Positions 14,726 through 22,126 are shown, counted from the first letter of the stretch. The stretch: DNA of 64,000 nt from Natronospira proteinivora (GCF_024170465.1 NZ_JALJYF010000001.1:558001-622000), one strand, 5' to 3'. Notes: generated from the letters alone by a model not told the origin. Made by a program: numbers and translations.

Positions 14726-14803
14726 ACATAACAAAGCCATTAAATTCGCTCCCTACGGTCGCCGGACGCTCGTTCCTCGCGCCGTTTATGGCGGGCGTTA
14801 TAC
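14726..14803 (+). repeat. attC site
   Basis: R'' ACATAAC (14726-14732) and R' GTTATAC (14797-14803) bound a 78-bp site with central arms CGCCGGACGC / GCGCCG. Confidence 0.85.
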
Positions 14804-14823
14804 AGAATGCTAGAGAACGAGTA

Positions 14824-15612
14824 ATGCTTACTGAAAATCAAATTAACCAGTTTGTGACTAATGGATTTGTTAAGCTTGAGAGCGCTTTTTCTCCAGAGCT
14901 GGCAATAAAGTGCTGAGACATTCTGTGGGCCGATACCGGATGTGACCCAAACGACCCATCCACATGGAACCAGCCAGTGGTCTGGCTGTGGGATTACGAC
15001 CACGAGCCGTTCGTTGAGGCTGCTAACACCCCTGCACTGCACGAGGCTTTCGATCAACTGGTAGGGGAAGGCCGTTGGGAACCACGCTACAGCCTGGGCA
15101 CATTTCCTGTTCGCTTTCCTGCAGAATCTGATACCGGTGATACAGGTTGGCATGTGGATGCCAGCTTCCCCGGACCAGACACAGATCCTGACGATTTCTC
15201 CGGTTGGCGCCTTAACGTCAACTCGCGTGACCGGGCTCTATTGATGTTATTCCTGTTTTCCGATGTAGGGGCTCTGGATGCACCGACGCGCATTCGGGTG
15301 GGCTTACATCAGGAAGTAGCGCGTATCCTCGCGCCCGCTGGGGAAGCGGGTTTGAGTAGCTTCGATCTCAGCGCAACGGAGCAATATGACGAAGTTTTGG
15401 CAACCGGGCGGGCAGGGACCGTATATCTGTGCCACCCGTTTCTCGTCCACGCAGCCCAAGTAAACCGGGGGGCTGCGCCAAGGTTCATGGCTCAACCGCC
15501 TCTTTACCTGGAGGAGCCCTTTCAGCTCGAAGGGAAAGTCGAGGGAGCTTATGTCCCGGTAGAGGAAGCGATTCGCCTGGCATTGGGTAAATCTGATGCT
15601 CATAATGTATAA
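14824..15612 (+). pseudogene. Phytanoyl-CoA dioxygenase-family gene with in-frame TGA
   Basis: The ATG at 14824 opens a frame that reads NQFVTNGFVKLESAFSPELA, the normal start of PhyH-family Fe(II)/2-oxoglutarate dioxygenases. It is interrupted by TGA at 14914-14916 (codon 31) and then continues in the same frame to 15612 with ILWADTGCDPNDPSTW, the iron-binding HVD (WHVDAS) and the distal histidine in LVHAAQ followed by the oxoglutarate-binding Arg region. A single C-to-T change (CGA to TGA) explains the break. Reinitiation at GTG 14977 would lose the first 51 residues. The rest is intact, so the mutation looks recent. The gene fills one cassette. Confidence 0.8.
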
Positions 15613-15665
15613 CACTGCGCTCCAGCCGACGCTCGTTCCTCGCGCGCCACAGCTTTTCGTTATGC
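15607..15665 (+). repeat. attC site
   Basis: R'' GTATAAC (15607-15613) overlaps the stop codon and R' is GTTATGC (15659-15665). The 59-bp interior has GCGCTCC ... CGCGCGC arms. Confidence 0.85.
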
Positions 15666-15689
15666 GTCCCTGCCAGGTCCAGGAGAAAC

Positions 15690-16157
15690 ATGAGTCAGAG
15701 AATTGATACGTCATCCCGCCTGATTTGCGCCCCCGCATCGGAGGTTTACGAGGCCTTTGCTAAGCCTGGTGCCATGGAGAAGTGGTTGCCACCAACAAGC
15801 ATGACCGGAAAGATGCTTAGCTTCGACTTCCGAGCCGGTGGAGGATACCGGATGCGCCTCACATATGAGAATTCGAATGAGGGCCAGGGTAAGACGTCCG
15901 CAGATTCTGACGAGACCGAGGTCCGATTGGTCCGAATCGACCCAGGACAACGCATTGTGCAGGAGGTCGATTTTGATAGTGATGACCCGTCCTTAAAGGG
16001 GACTATGCGGATGACTTGGATATTTGAAGCTTCTGACGGAGGAACACTGGTCCAGGTGCATGCCGAGAACGTACCGGAGGGAATCCGACCGGAAGACCAC
16101 CAGGCGGGGCTCGACTCATCTCTCGCCAACTTGGCGCACGTCATTGAGGCACGGTAG
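15690..16157 (+). CDS. SRPBCC (AHSA1-like) domain cassette protein
   Basis: The 155-residue protein covers one whole SRPBCC/AHSA1 fold: APASEVYEAFAKPGAMEKWLPP at the start, then FDFRAGGGYRMRLTY, RIDPGQRIVQEVDF, MTWIFE and the C-terminal helix LDSSLANLAHVIEA. These proteins form a deep hydrophobic pocket; substrate unknown. The ATG at 15690 follows CAGGAGAA by 4-5 bp. It is the single gene of its cassette. GC content is higher than in the preceding cassettes, suggesting a different source. Confidence 0.8.
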   Translation: MSQRIDTSSRLICAPASEVYEAFAKPGAMEKWLPPTSMTGKMLSFDFRAGGGYRMRLTYENSNEGQGKTSADSDETEVRLVRIDPGQRIVQEVDFDSDDPSLKGTMRMTWIFEASDGGTLVQVHAENVPEGIRPEDHQAGLDSSLANLAHVIEAR

Positions 16158-16165
16158 ATATTTAC

Positions 16166-16274
16166 CTATAACAATCACTTACACTCGGACAGCAAAAATG
16201 CCGCTCGTATCTCGCTCTGCTTTTTGCTGCCGGTGATGTGGGGCTTATGTTCGTTGACACCTGATACGTTATAG
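16166..16274 (+). repeat. attC site (long form)
   Basis: R'' CTATAAC (16166-16172) pairs with R' GTTATAG (16268-16274). At 109 bp it is the longest well-paired attC in the array; inside, CAGCAAAAATGCCGC and GCTTTTTGCTGCCGG form the arms. Confidence 0.8.
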
Positions 16275-16288
16275 GTTACACTCAAGAA

Positions 16289-16567
16289 ATGATTCGAAGC
16301 TTCAAACACAAGGGCTTGGCGAAGTTCTTCAAGTCCGGGAGCACAGCAGGGATTCAGGCGGCTCATGCAAAGAGGCTTCGGCTGATTCTCGGTAGACTGA
16401 ATGCAGCATCAGACGCCAAGGATATGGACTTGCCAGGCCTTCGACTGCATGAGCTCTCAGGAAATCGAGCCGGAATTTGGTCAGTACCGGTGAGCGGTAA
16501 CTGGCGAGTGACCTTCCGGTTCGAGGATGGAGATGCCGAGATCGTGAATTACGAGGATTATCATTGA
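16289..16567 (+). CDS. higB: HigB-type toxin (RelE/ParE superfamily mRNA interferase)
   Basis: The 92-residue protein begins [14 protein letters not shown], followed by [24 protein letters not shown], and [29 protein letters not shown], which is the full HigB ('plasmid maintenance killer') pattern including the C-terminal histidine. HigB cuts mRNA at the ribosome and is held inactive by HigA, encoded 10 bp downstream in the same cassette. As with other integron toxin-antitoxin pairs, it probably helps keep the array from being lost. Confidence 0.9.
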   Translation: MIRSFKHKGLAKFFKSGSTAGIQAAHAKRLRLILGRLNAASDAKDMDLPGLRLHELSGNRAGIWSVPVSGNWRVTFRFEDGDAEIVNYEDYH

Positions 16568-16577
16568 GGTGTCGCCA

Positions 16578-16865
16578 ATGTTGATGCACAACCCTCCCCA
16601 TCCTGGTGAAGTATTGCGAGAGCTCTGCCTGGAACCCCTTGGCCTGTCTGTAACTGCGGCTGCGGAGGCATTGGGAGTAAGTCGCAAAACTCTGAGTGCT
16701 GTCCTGAACGGCAAGGCTGGTATTAGCCCTGAGATGGCGATTCGTCTTTCTATCGCGTTCGATACCTCGGCAGAAAGCTGGTTGAACCAGCAATCCCAGT
16801 ATGAGCTCTGGCATGCCGAGCAACATCGTAAAGATCTCAAGGTTAAGAAGCTTGTTGCCGCCTAG
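16578..16865 (+). CDS. higA: HigA-type antitoxin (XRE helix-turn-helix)
   Basis: The 95-residue protein starts [16 protein letters not shown], has the helix-turn-helix [20 protein letters not shown] and the conserved [10 protein letters not shown] ... [12 protein letters not shown]. It neutralises HigB and normally represses the higBA promoter. ATG 16578 is preferred over GTG 16569 because GAGG lies 8 bp before it and the N-terminus fits the family. It follows higB in the order typical of higBA, opposite to most other toxin-antitoxin operons. Confidence 0.9.
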   Translation: MLMHNPPHPGEVLRELCLEPLGLSVTAAAEALGVSRKTLSAVLNGKAGISPEMAIRLSIAFDTSAESWLNQQSQYELWHAEQHRKDLKVKKLVAA

Positions 16866-16871
16866 GGCAGC

Positions 16872-16950
16872 ACATAACCAGGCCATGCATCGGTTGCCAA
16901 AATCCACCGCTTCGCTCCGGTGTTGTCACCGGTGATGACGGGCGTTAGCC
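16872..16950 (+). repeat. attC site of the higBA cassette
   Basis: R'' ACATAAC (16872-16878) and R' GTTAGCC (16944-16950); arms CATCGGTTGCCAAAA / TGTTGTCACCGGTGATG surround CACCGCTTCGCTCCGGTG. The site resembles the one at 12407-12484 in arm sequence. Confidence 0.9.
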
Positions 16951-16977
16951 GTCAATCGAAATAATCAAGGTACATCT

Positions 16978-17736
16978 ATGACCATAGAAAACCAGAGCGA
17001 TGTGGATGGGATCATGAATGCCGGGCGGGTCGTTGCCAAGGTGCGCGATGCAATGCTAAGTGCGGTTGAACCGGGAATGACAACAGCTGAGTTGGATGAG
17101 CTGGGTGGTGCACTTCTGGAAAGCATGGGAGCCCGATCAGCACCCAGGGTTACCTATAACTTCCCCGGTGCGACCTGCATCAGCATCAATGAAGAGGCCG
17201 CGCATGGTATCCCTGGTAAGAGACTTGTTCAGGCAGGGAATGTCGTGAATATTGATGTTTCCGCTGAGCTGGAAGGCTATTTCGCTGATACCGGTGGTAC
17301 GATCGTTGTTCCGCCTGTCACGAAAACTAAAGCGCGACTGTGCCATGCCACGCAATTAGCCTTAAAGCATGCGCTAGCGGAAGCCCGATCAGGTACCCCC
17401 ATAAATCGAGTCGGAAAAGCGATCCAGCGTACTGCGAAGTCACATGGGTTTAAGACGATCAAGAATCTTGCCGGTCATGGAATAGGCCGAAGTTTACATG
17501 AAGAGCCTGAAGGCATCGTCAGCTACTTTGACCGTCAAGACACACGGCGACTGCGACTCGGTCAAGTAATAGCAATAGAGCCGTTTTTGTCTACGAAAAG
17601 TACATCTGTAACCGAGGCCGATGATGGATGGACCCTCGTTGGCCATCCCGCGAATCTATCCGCGCAATATGAACACACTGTCATTGTGACGAGAGGTGCA
17701 CCAATTATTGCGACACTTTCCGAAGCCCACGGCTAA
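16978..17736 (+). CDS. Type I methionine aminopeptidase carried on a cassette
   Basis: Removes the N-terminal methionine of new proteins. The 252-residue protein has all five metal ligands in context: NIDVSAELEGYFADTGG (two Asp), GHGIGRSLHEEP (His), AIEPFLS (Glu) and YEHTVIV (Glu), plus the substrate His in EEAAHGIPG. It lacks the N-terminal zinc-finger extension of eukaryotic enzymes. The chromosome carries its own map at 56987-57787; the two differ throughout, so this is an acquired paralogue, not a duplicate. A second aminopeptidase could alter processing or give tolerance to an inhibitor of the host enzyme; both are guesses. Confidence 0.85.
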   Translation: MTIENQSDVDGIMNAGRVVAKVRDAMLSAVEPGMTTAELDELGGALLESMGARSAPRVTYNFPGATCISINEEAAHGIPGKRLVQAGNVVNIDVSAELEGYFADTGGTIVVPPVTKTKARLCHATQLALKHALAEARSGTPINRVGKAIQRTAKSHGFKTIKNLAGHGIGRSLHEEPEGIVSYFDRQDTRRLRLGQVIAIEPFLSTKSTSVTEADDGWTLVGHPANLSAQYEHTVIVTRGAPIIATLSEAHG

Positions 17737-17793
17737 CAACAGCATCAACTCGGACATTTTCTTCGTTCGCGCCGGTTAATCTGGACGTAAGAG
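17731..17793 (+). repeat. Damaged attC site
   Basis: R'' GGCTAAC (17731-17737) overlaps the stop codon, but the expected GTTRRRY partner reads ACGTAAGAG (from 17785), as if one T had been lost from GTTAAGA. Inside are ACTCGGACATTTTC and GCGCC arms. The site may no longer recombine, so the aminopeptidase and the next genes may now move as one cassette. Confidence 0.5.
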
Positions 17794-17806
17794 TAGAGAA
17801 TAGCAA

Positions 17807-17920
17807 ATGGCACGGATGGTTCATTCTGAGTGTGAGTGGGCAACGCTAGTTGGCCAGCTGCTCATTGACTTACTAAGTGGAGATGGTCACAAAATCAATG
17901 ACTCTGATTTTATTGATTAA
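17807..17920 (+). CDS. Short ORF at the start of the SDR/LysR cassette
   Basis: A 37-codon frame (MARMVHSECEW...GDGHKINDSDFID) begins 18 bp after the damaged attC core, the usual place for a cassette gene, and its stop overlaps the stop of the convergent SDR gene. The family is not recognised; it may be a truncated cassette gene. Confidence 0.3.
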   Translation: MARMVHSECEWATLVGQLLIDLLSGDGHKINDSDFID

Positions 17921-18738
17921 ATTCCCTTCGCGATATTAACCGACTGTTCGAGCTCCATTTGGAGGCGATTTACCTTGTTGGTGGCCCACTCCTGTGCATC
18001 GTCACCAAAGACGAAGCGGGCGGGTGGCTCGCTCGACATGCCGAGGGAGACTATGCGTTCTGCGAGCATGACCGGGTCACCAGGCTGGTTGTGATTTGCG
18101 GCCGCGATGAACGAGCGAAACTGCCGGGTCGCCTCGGCATAATCGGGAACGTCGATATCACCGTGCGCGGCTGATTTGTCGTCGAGGAAATCCGTACGCA
18201 GCATGCCCGGCTCAACCACCATCGATTTGATGTTGAGGGGAGCCAGTTCCTGTGCAAATCCCTCTATCCAGCCCTCAATTGCAAATTTTGACGATGAGTA
18301 GATGGATCCTCCCGGGTTTGCGAGCAAACCGTTAACGGAAGAGATGGTTACGATGAGGCCTGACTGGCGCGCACGCATGTGTGGCACCACAGCACGGGTT
18401 ACGTTCATCGTGCCGAAGACATTCACCTCGAACTGGCGCTGCACTTGTTCGCTGCTGATCGTTTCGAACCAGCCGAGCAGTGCCTGGCCGGCGTTATTGA
18501 CCAACACGTCGATTGTGCCAACCAGATCCATTGCCTCTTGTGCCACGGCGACGGCCGCACTTTCGTCCGTAATATCGAGTGCCAGCGCGTGAAGTCTGCT
18601 GTTTGTTCCGAGTGCTTCCGTAACGTCGTTGGCAGACCGAGCCGTAGCGACGACGGTTTCACCAGCAGCAAGCGCGGCACGGGCGATCTCCATACCTAAT
18701 CCACGGCTGGCGCCCGTGATGAGCCAGTTTCTAGACAT
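17917..18738 (-). CDS. Short-chain dehydrogenase/reductase (SDR)
   Basis: The 273-residue classical SDR has the cofactor motif TGASRGLGMEIA, DITDE, NNAGQALLG, the catalytic serine (TISSVNG) and YSSSKFA (Tyr-x3-Lys). The substrate is unknown. It runs opposite to the cassette direction and is divergent from a LysR regulator, 98 bp apart, so the pair probably forms one regulated unit. A gene in reverse orientation within the array is unusual and implies its own promoter. Confidence 0.85.
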   Translation of the reverse strand: MSRNWLITGASRGLGMEIARAALAAGETVVATARSANDVTEALGTNSRLHALALDITDESAAVAVAQEAMDLVGTIDVLVNNAGQALLGWFETISSEQVQRQFEVNVFGTMNVTRAVVPHMRARQSGLIVTISSVNGLLANPGGSIYSSSKFAIEGWIEGFAQELAPLNIKSMVVEPGMLRTDFLDDKSAAHGDIDVPDYAEATRQFRSFIAAANHNQPGDPVMLAERIVSLGMSSEPPARFVFGDDAQEWATNKVNRLQMELEQSVNIAKGI

Positions 18739-18764
18739 AAGTTGCTCCTTATCTGAAATGTAGT

Positions 18765-18779
18765 TACATAGTATATGTA
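18765..18779. promoter_or_regulatory. Palindrome between SDR and LysR genes (putative LysR operator)
   Basis: TACATAGTATATGTA is a perfect 6-bp inverted repeat with a 3-base centre in the 98-bp divergent intergenic region. LysR proteins bind such AT-rich palindromes next to divergent promoters; assignment is from position and symmetry only. Confidence 0.5.
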
Positions 18780-18836
18780 CTAATAAATCATGATAACCTG
18801 CTTATTAATTATAGGGTCTATAAGGAGAGCTAACGA

Positions 18837-19736
18837 ATGCGCCCAAGCCTGCTCGGCGATCTGGAAATTTTCCGCGTCATTGCTGCTGAAGGCAGTTTTA
18901 CGCGCGCCGCTAAGCGGCTGGGCGTTACTCAATCGGCGCTCAGCCAAACGCTCAAGCGGTTGGAGGAAGACATTGGAATCAGGCTGCTGGCGCGCACGAC
19001 GCGCAGTGTTTCGCCGACCCATGCCGGCGCCCGTCTGCTGACAAAACTGTCCCCCGCGCTCGACGAGGTGACCAATGAAATCAAGTTGCTCACCAGCCTG
19101 CGCGATGAACCGATTGGTACGGTCAGGGTGAGTGCCGGAAAACACGCGGCCGACACGATTCTCTGGCCGGCACTGAGTTCCTTGATTCGACAGCATCCGG
19201 GTATTGACGTTGAGGTCTCCGTCGAAAACGACTTCGTGGATCTCATCGCGGGCAGGTTTGACGCCGGCATCCGACTGGGCGAAAGGCTTGAGAACGATAT
19301 GGTGGCACTGCCAATTGGCCCTCAAATGCGGGTCGCTGTTGTCGCCGCGCCCTCTTATCTCTCGCGACACGGCACACCGAAACAACCTTCCGAACTGTCC
19401 CAGCATTCCTGCATCAGCTTCAGAAATCGCAGCGGGGAGCTATCACCTTGGGATTTCGAAAAGGATGGGCGCAACCTCACAGTCAAGCCTGGTCGAGGTC
19501 CGATTTTCAACGATAGCGATTTGATGGTTGCCGCTGCAACCGAGGGGCACGGCTTTGCGTACATCCTTGAGGACATCGTTAGCAGGCAAATCGCTTCTGG
19601 TACGCTGGTGCGCGTGCTGGAAGAATGGTGTGAGCTGTTCGCTGGTTACTACCTTTACTACCCGAGTCGCCGACAGCAGACATCCGCCTTCACACACTTC
19701 AAGAATGCACTGCGCGATGTGGTTTCGTTGAATTAG
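18837..19736 (+). CDS. LysR-family transcriptional regulator
   Basis: The 299-residue protein has the N-terminal LysR helix-turn-helix (VIAAEGSFTRAAKRLGVTQSALSQTLKRLE, 15-44) and a periplasmic-binding-type effector domain (GTVRVSAGKHAADTILWPAL; GHGFAYILEDIVSRQI; YYLYYPSRRQQTSAF). The C-terminal phrase is typical of regulators that control a divergent SDR or oxidoreductase. ATG 18837 follows AAGGAGAG by 9 bp. Its target is probably the SDR gene across the palindrome at 18765. About 100 bp after the stop (19737-19838) hold no gene except a possible 13-codon gene tail at 19803-19844. Confidence 0.9.
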   Translation: MRPSLLGDLEIFRVIAAEGSFTRAAKRLGVTQSALSQTLKRLEEDIGIRLLARTTRSVSPTHAGARLLTKLSPALDEVTNEIKLLTSLRDEPIGTVRVSAGKHAADTILWPALSSLIRQHPGIDVEVSVENDFVDLIAGRFDAGIRLGERLENDMVALPIGPQMRVAVVAAPSYLSRHGTPKQPSELSQHSCISFRNRSGELSPWDFEKDGRNLTVKPGRGPIFNDSDLMVAAATEGHGFAYILEDIVSRQIASGTLVRVLEEWCELFAGYYLYYPSRRQQTSAFTHFKNALRDVVSLN

Positions 19737-19838
19737 TGGGGGTGTTAAAGTCTGTTGGTTATCAAGCCTCACATCCGCGCTCAGAAGGCCAGAAAATAAA
19801 AGATGTATACACCTTCTACTGCTACGATTGACGAGCCA

Positions 19839-19887
19839 GCTTAACAAAAAATTGCACCGGACAAGCCGGTGATGGCGGGCGTTAGCC
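19839..19887 (+). repeat. Short attC site
   Basis: R'' GCTTAAC (19839-19845) and R' GTTAGCC (19881-19887) lie only 49 bp end to end; arms TTGCACCGGAC / GCCGGTGATGGC pair with a very short loop. It looks like the 12407/16872-type site with the central part deleted. Confidence 0.7.
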
Positions 19888-19904
19888 GCCAAGGAGTCTA
19901 GCCT

Positions 19905-20609
19905 ATGCCACTACACGTCGGAATTGTTGGTTGCTCGGCCGAGGGTGCGGCGCTCTGTTATCGAACCATCTGCACGGAAGGCGAAGCTCTGCTTGGGCCC
20001 CATGCACATCCAGAAGTTTCTATGCACACGCCCTCGCTCTCAGACTACGTAACGTGCCTCAATCATGCAGACATGGTGGGGGTCGGAGAAATCATGCTGA
20101 CTTCGGCACGAAAGCTGATAAATGCCGGTGCCGATTTCCTGATCTGCCCCGATAACACCATTCATCAAGCATTCTCTTACGTTGAGACTCGCTCCCCGCT
20201 GCCTTGGCTCCACATAGCCGAGGTCGTCGCTGCGGTGGCCTCTGAGCGTGGATTCAAGCGGCTAGGTCTCACGGGCACTCGCTGGCTTGTTGATAGCGAA
20301 GTTTATCCACAGAAGCTAGAGCAGAAGGGTCTACAATGCATTAGGCCATCCGCGTCCGAACGAGATGAAATGAATCGAATCATCATGGATGAACTCGTCT
20401 ATGGAATAGCCAAACCCGATGGAATCGCTTTCTTCAAGTCGGTTATTCAGCACTTCAAGAAGCAGGGCTGCGACGCCGTGGTGCTCGGGTGCACTGAAAT
20501 CCCGTTGATCATAAATGATGCGAACTCTGGCTTGCCGACCTTGGATTCGACGCGACTGCTGGCCCGGGCTGCACTTCAACGAGCAGTTGACACAGGTGGC
20601 ACACAATGA
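19905..20609 (+). CDS. Aspartate/glutamate racemase-family protein
   Basis: The 234-residue protein starts GIVGCSAEGAALCYRTI and has the two catalytic-cysteine contexts of cofactor-independent amino-acid racemases: LICPDNTIHQAF in the first half and VVLGCTEIPLI in the second. It probably interconverts D- and L-aspartate or glutamate, or a related acid. ATG 19905 follows AAGGAG by 8 bp. It fills one cassette; GC-richer than the defence-like cassettes. Confidence 0.85.
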   Translation: MPLHVGIVGCSAEGAALCYRTICTEGEALLGPHAHPEVSMHTPSLSDYVTCLNHADMVGVGEIMLTSARKLINAGADFLICPDNTIHQAFSYVETRSPLPWLHIAEVVAAVASERGFKRLGLTGTRWLVDSEVYPQKLEQKGLQCIRPSASERDEMNRIIMDELVYGIAKPDGIAFFKSVIQHFKKQGCDAVVLGCTEIPLIINDANSGLPTLDSTRLLARAALQRAVDTGGTQ

Positions 20610-20610
20610 G

Positions 20611-20679
20611 GGCTAACAAACAGGTTAACGAGGACACTTCGCGCCAACGCGCTCGAGCCTGTTACCTAAAACGTTAGGA
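20611..20679 (+). repeat. attC site (last recognisable in the array)
   Basis: R'' GGCTAAC (20611-20617) and R' GTTAGGA (20673-20679). Arms AACAGGTTAACGAGG / CGAGCCTGTTACC pair in the 69-bp site. Confidence 0.85.
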
Positions 20680-20731
20680 GACACGTGCCCAACCTACCGC
20701 TTAAGTCGAACTGGGCTATAGGAGGCTCAAA

Positions 20732-20767
20732 ATGATCTCTGTCTCTATTCGGATCAAGAGAAAATGA
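20732..20767 (+). CDS. Leader peptide translationally coupled to the GFA gene
   Basis: An 11-residue frame (MISVSIRIKRK) begins at an ATG preceded by a strong AGGAGG 8 bp upstream; its TGA overlaps the ATG of the next gene as ATGA. The downstream gene has only a weak site of its own, so ribosomes ending here could reinitiate. Short leader ORFs improving cassette translation are known from class 1 integrons. Confidence 0.5.
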   Translation: MISVSIRIKRK

Positions 20768-21153
20768 CTAAAGAATATCAAGGAGCCTGTATGTGCAGGT
20801 CCATTCGATTCTCTTTCTCTGGCCCGCCAAGGTTCGTCTCCGACTGTGTGTGCGATTCGTGCAGGCTAGCCCACGGTGCACCGGCGGTCACCTGGGTAGG
20901 TGTAAGGGACGGTCAGTTCCGAGTTGATCAAGGTGATGATTCCCTCTCCTGGTATTGCTCGAGTGCCGAATCAGAGAGGGGGTTCTGCTTGAAATGTGGA
21001 ACCAGGATTCTATTCCGATCTAGCAAATGGCCCGGTGAAATTCATATGGCCCTCGCTTGTCTGGCGACGCCCCATGATCTGGTATCGACGGGCGTGGACT
21101 TCAAGGAAGAATTCCCCGCATGGACCTCGCTAACCTGGGCCGAGGAAGACTAA
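20764..21153 (+). CDS. GFA/CENP-V-like zinc-binding protein
   Basis: The 129-residue protein follows the glutathione-dependent formaldehyde-activating (GFA) fold pattern: GACMCRSIRFSF, CVCDSCRLAHGAP, and FCLKCGTRI, giving the Cys clusters for zinc. Real members are often not involved in formaldehyde; role unknown. It follows the last attC by 85 bp but has no attC of its own after the stop; it is therefore either the array's terminal cassette with its attC lost, or the first chromosomal gene. Confidence 0.8.
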   Translation: MTKEYQGACMCRSIRFSFSGPPRFVSDCVCDSCRLAHGAPAVTWVGVRDGQFRVDQGDDSLSWYCSSAESERGFCLKCGTRILFRSSKWPGEIHMALACLATPHDLVSTGVDFKEEFPAWTSLTWAEED

Positions 21154-21157
21154 TGAT

Positions 21158-21498
21158 TTTTATGAAGCAGCCGGAAGTGCTGCCAGTTCCTTGTCTTTTG
21201 ATGCCGCCCGGCCGTAGATCTCCAGGCCTATCGCGATAGGCTCCGAAGCCGCCGGGCTTGTCGCCTATCACGACCAGTAACGGCTGGGTTAGCAGCACCT
21301 CGGCGAGGTGGAAGGCATCCCAGTCGACTGCCGCTGCACGACGGGAAAATAGGAAGCTGGTCTTGCCTTGTGGGGCCTGGCCGCGAGGTGTCTTGTAGTA
21401 GTCGGTGGCCTCGAGGACATCAATGTCGGTAATCCCGGCCTTTTTGGCGTCCTCCACGCGCTGGCCCCCTGGTAGCTGGCATCAAAGGCGATCACAAA
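21158..21498 (-). pseudogene. Remnant of a YcjY-like alpha/beta hydrolase
   Basis: On the minus strand LFVIAFDASYQGAS (from about 21493) is followed, after a frame change near 21460, by VEDAKKAGITDIDVLEATDYY and AFHLAEVLLTQPLLVVIGDKPGGFGAYRD, and after a second frame change near 21230 by GLEIYGRAASKDKELAAL and a stop. These are hydrolase-family blocks, but the central part with the nucleophile (G-x-C/S-x-G) is missing and both ends are cut. It is a dead gene. Confidence 0.7.
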
Positions 21499-21501
21499 GA
21501 G

Positions 21502-21642
21502 CTGGAGTCCGGAGAGCTGGTTGAAGTGCTTGGCGAGTGGCGCAAAACATTCGAGCCCTACCATCTTTACTACCCAAGCCGTCATCACGCTTCGCCCGCA
21601 TTTTCGCTGCTGTCGCCGGTGCCGCGACGCCTGCGGGAATGA
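21502..21642 (+). pseudogene. C-terminal fragment of a LysR regulator
   Basis: The frame reads LESGELVEVLGEW, then YHLYYPSRHHASPAFSLL before a TGA, which is the end of a LysR effector domain; nothing upstream encodes the DNA-binding part. It abuts the hydrolase remnant head to tail, as if a divergent regulator/hydrolase pair had been largely deleted. Confidence 0.65.
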
Positions 21643-21688
21643 CTGTCCTATTAGTGGATACCTACGAGGATTGGCCTGGAGGATTCAA

Positions 21689-22003
21689 ATGATGCGAACC
21701 GGGAATTTGTTTTCCGATGCGGATCCGCCTCCCTCTGGAGAGCGGTTCGAAACGCTGTTGCGGCATCGAAATTTGGTTGTCGAGCGGATTTTAAGTTCGG
21801 CTGATATTGATTCCGAGGAATATGTTCAAAGGCAGGATGAATGGGTGGTGCTCGTGCAGGGGGAGGCGACGCTTCAGGTGGACGATGAAGCGGTTGAACT
21901 CAGTGCTGGTGACCATGTGTTCATTCCCGCCGGGGTTCCACACACGGTCGAGCGCGTTTCCGAGGGGGCGCTTTGGCTCGGGGTCCATCTACACCCGGAG
22001 TAG
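21689..22003 (+). CDS. Cupin-domain protein
   Basis: The 104-residue protein is a single cupin barrel: EEYVQRQDEWVVLVQGEATLQVDD (motif 1, with Gln/Glu but without the usual His pair) and LSAGDHVFIPAGVPHTVE (motif 2, His present). Members include small metal-dependent sensors and isomerases; function unknown. ATG 21689 follows GGAGG by 6 bp; a longer open frame upstream runs through the LysR fragment and was not used. Confidence 0.8.
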   Translation: MMRTGNLFSDADPPPSGERFETLLRHRNLVVERILSSADIDSEEYVQRQDEWVVLVQGEATLQVDDEAVELSAGDHVFIPAGVPHTVERVSEGALWLGVHLHPE

Positions 22004-22126
22004 GGGGAATGACCTAGTGGCTTTACACGGCTTGACATTTCCGCCATTGCAGGCAATGCATGAGCTTGCTTGACTTGTAGGCGGATGTTCATGCTATTGC
22101 GCAACCAGAATTTGGAGACAAGAAAC

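Noticed and set aside
14914-14916. TGA as selenocysteine codon in the dioxygenase cassette
   Set aside because: No SECIS-like hairpin is seen directly after the TGA, the position is not catalytic, and CGA (Arg) gives a simple ancestral codon.
22032-22058. TTGACA and the palindrome CATTGC-AG-GCAATG as promoter/operator of the amidohydrolase
   Set aside because: No -10 element at a suitable distance; not convincing enough to list.
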